Shown: positions 32,971 through 33,886 of the stretch, piece by piece
Numbering within the stretch: position 1 is the first letter of the stretch
Layout of the letters: each line of letters opens with the position of its first letter
NCBI GenBank assembly: GCA_902779615.1
Contig: CACZCM010000011.1
Span: 25,710-59,595 of the forward strand
Length of the DNA: 33,886 nt
Source of the DNA: an uncultured Ruminococcus sp.
GTDB lineage: Bacteria > Bacillota > Clostridia > Oscillospirales > Acutalibacteraceae
Reading direction: 5' to 3'
Program-made: the position numbers and the translations under genes
The notes under the pieces: generated by a model
The model's database searches: none
Told to the model about the DNA's origin: nothing
The model's input: the letters and a program-made list of their open reading frames with translations, nothing else

Positions 32971-33660
32971 TCAAAACAGCGTAAACGGCAGCATGGCAAC
33001 AGTATAGAGAAGCGTTGTCAAAAGTGCTGTCGGCAGCGCCATGATCTTGTCTACTATATTAGTCATAACAAGTATCACAAGTATCCAAGAAAGCTTTTGT
33101 TCGTTCATAAGCTGTTTTTGATACAGATCCTCCGGCAGAAATGCGCCGAGTATCTTCGAGCCGTCAAGAGGCGGCAGCGGGATAAGGTTAAACACGGCAA
33201 GCCCAATATTCACGCTGACATAATAGCCGAAAAAAGCATCTACCGCCTGAAACCATATCGTATCGCCGAAATTGACCGCTAAAAACCACGACCAGCAGAC
33301 CTCAAGGATACAGCCGACAAACGCAGCGATGATATTGGCGGCAGGGCCTGCCAAAGCGACTAAAGCCATATCACGCTTGGGATTTTTCAGCTTGTACATA
33401 TTGACGGGAACGGGCTGCGCCCAGCCGAACCCAACAAGCAGCAAACAAAGCGAACCCATCGGATCGATATGCTGAAACGGATTAAAGGTAAGGCGGCCTG
33501 CACGTTTGGCGGTATCGTCGCCGAGCTTATTCGCCACGAATCCATGGGCAAGCTCATGAAACGGCAAAACAATAAATATTACGGTCAGCGTTGCAAGTAT
33601 GTGCATAATAATATCCACAAAATCGATATGACCGCCGCTGTTCAGAATTGAATATAGCAT
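32971..33660 (-). CDS. M50 site-2-type membrane metalloprotease
   Basis: A 229-residue membrane protein with several hydrophobic segments. The zinc motif HELAH (residues 35-39) and the second ligand motif NLIPLPPLDGSK are present, along with a GPAAN loop. It resembles the YwhC/RseP-like short M50 group, which cleave or chaperone substrates within the membrane; no substrate is known. AGAAAGGAAAT precedes the ATG. First gene of the scpAB-gerW-dacF-rluB cluster. Confidence 0.92.
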   Translation of the reverse strand: MLYSILNSGGHIDFVDIIMHILATLTVIFIVLPFHELAHGFVANKLGDDTAKRAGRLTFNPFQHIDPMGSLCLLLVGFGWAQPVPVNMYKLKNPKRDMALVALAGPAANIIAAFVGCILEVCWSWFLAVNFGDTIWFQAVDAFFGYYVSVNIGLAVFNLIPLPPLDGSKILGAFLPEDLYQKQLMNEQKLSWILVILVMTNIVDKIMALPTALLTTLLYTVAMLPFTLF

Positions 33661-33720
33661 AAGATTTCCTTTCTCACAATAGAAATGGCAGTAATTGAAA
33701 ACAGTCCCTCTATTCTATTT

Positions 33721-33749
33721 ATTATATAATATCCCGAGGAAAAATACAA
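33721..33749 (-). promoter_or_regulatory. sigma-A promoter of the M50-scpAB cluster
   Basis: TTGTAT (33749-33744) and a consensus TATAAT (33726-33721) on the minus strand with a 17-nt spacer. Transcription would start near 33714, giving a leader of about 54 nt. Between 33661 and 33720 nothing else is seen. Confidence 0.75.
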
Positions 33750-33775
33750 GATATAATAAAAAAAATCCCACGGCC

Positions 33776-33785
33776 TTTGAACGAG
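33776..33785 (-). promoter_or_regulatory. CTCGTTCAAA motif upstream of the M50-scpAB promoter
   Basis: Minus-strand 10-mer ending exactly 26 nt before the -35 box, followed by GGCCGTGG. The first 18 bases match the motif at 146-163 with one difference (CTCGTTCAAARGCCGTGG). Confidence 0.4.
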
Positions 33786-33815
33786 TAAATAATTTTTGAA
33801 CAACACTTCTTTTTT

Positions 33816-33875
33816 GGGGACATTCTCTGCCAGAATGTCCCCTCTTTCAAAACAGTCCACCGGACTGTTTTGAAA
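33816..33875. repeat. two adjacent perfect palindromes at the right edge
   Basis: GGGGACATTCT (33816-33826) and its complement (33832-33842) form an 11-bp hairpin with a 5-nt loop. Two nt later TTTCAAAACAGTCC (33845-33858) and its complement (33862-33875) form a 14-bp hairpin with a 3-nt loop. Neither has a proper U-tract. They look like dispersed intergenic palindromes rather than gene ends; the window stops 11 nt later. Confidence 0.7.
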
Positions 33876-33886
33876 TTCACCCCTTA

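Overview
The window reads as a stretch of a Gram-positive, spore-forming anaerobe of the class Clostridia, most likely Ruminococcus or a close relative in the Oscillospiraceae. This is inferred from a secreted protein with dockerin-like and cohesin-like segments, the sporulation protein GerW, lysine synthesis through LL-diaminopimelate aminotransferase, the short HisG plus HisZ form of histidine synthesis, and an ANTAR regulator next to glutamine synthetase. Nearly all genes lie on the minus strand. The plus-strand genes are the VanY-like protein at the left, the dockerin/leucine-rich-repeat protein and a small DUF1540 protein. No rRNA, tRNA, CRISPR array, prophage or transposase gene was seen.

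Left to right: (1) 1-1250, a repeat-like palindrome and a membrane-anchored VanY-like protein that has lost its zinc ligands. (2) 1252-9852, a complete histidine operon transcribed leftwards from one strong promoter: hisZ-hisG-hisD-hisC-hisB-hisH-hisA-hisF-hisIE-hisK, ending in an intrinsic terminator. (3) 9943-12361, an M18 aminopeptidase and endonuclease IV pair with its own terminator. (4) 12582-15047, the secreted dockerin protein and the DUF1540 protein, each followed by a hairpin. (5) 15336-17336, dapF-dapL. (6) 17478-27506, a nitrogen cluster glnA - ANTAR regulator - pyrG - gltB - gltD, led by a glnA promoter and a 5' leader of about 300 nt. (7) 27648-33786, a conserved firmicute cluster: M50 protease - scpA - scpB - DUF2953 - gerW - dacF - rluB. 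(8) The right edge carries two adjacent perfect palindromes.

The operons connect metabolically. GlnA and GltBD assimilate ammonia. The glutamine they make feeds PyrG, GltB and HisH, all glutamine amidotransferases encoded here.

Three signals are not explained by the genes. First, four copies (three full-length, one deleted) of a structured intergenic element at 25888-25940, 29729-29980, 30602-30732 and 30751-30879. They share end sequences and have stems that change compensatorily, and two of them end directly on the ribosome binding sites of downstream genes. They may be stand-alone relatives of transposon-associated RNAs (HEARO/IscB omega-RNA or IS200/IS605 ends), but that identity is a guess. 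Second, the motif CTCRTTCAAA occurs exactly 26 nt upstream of the -35 box of three unrelated promoters. Third, the long glnA leader carries an attenuator-like hairpin in a cluster that also encodes an RNA-binding ANTAR protein with a degenerate receiver domain.
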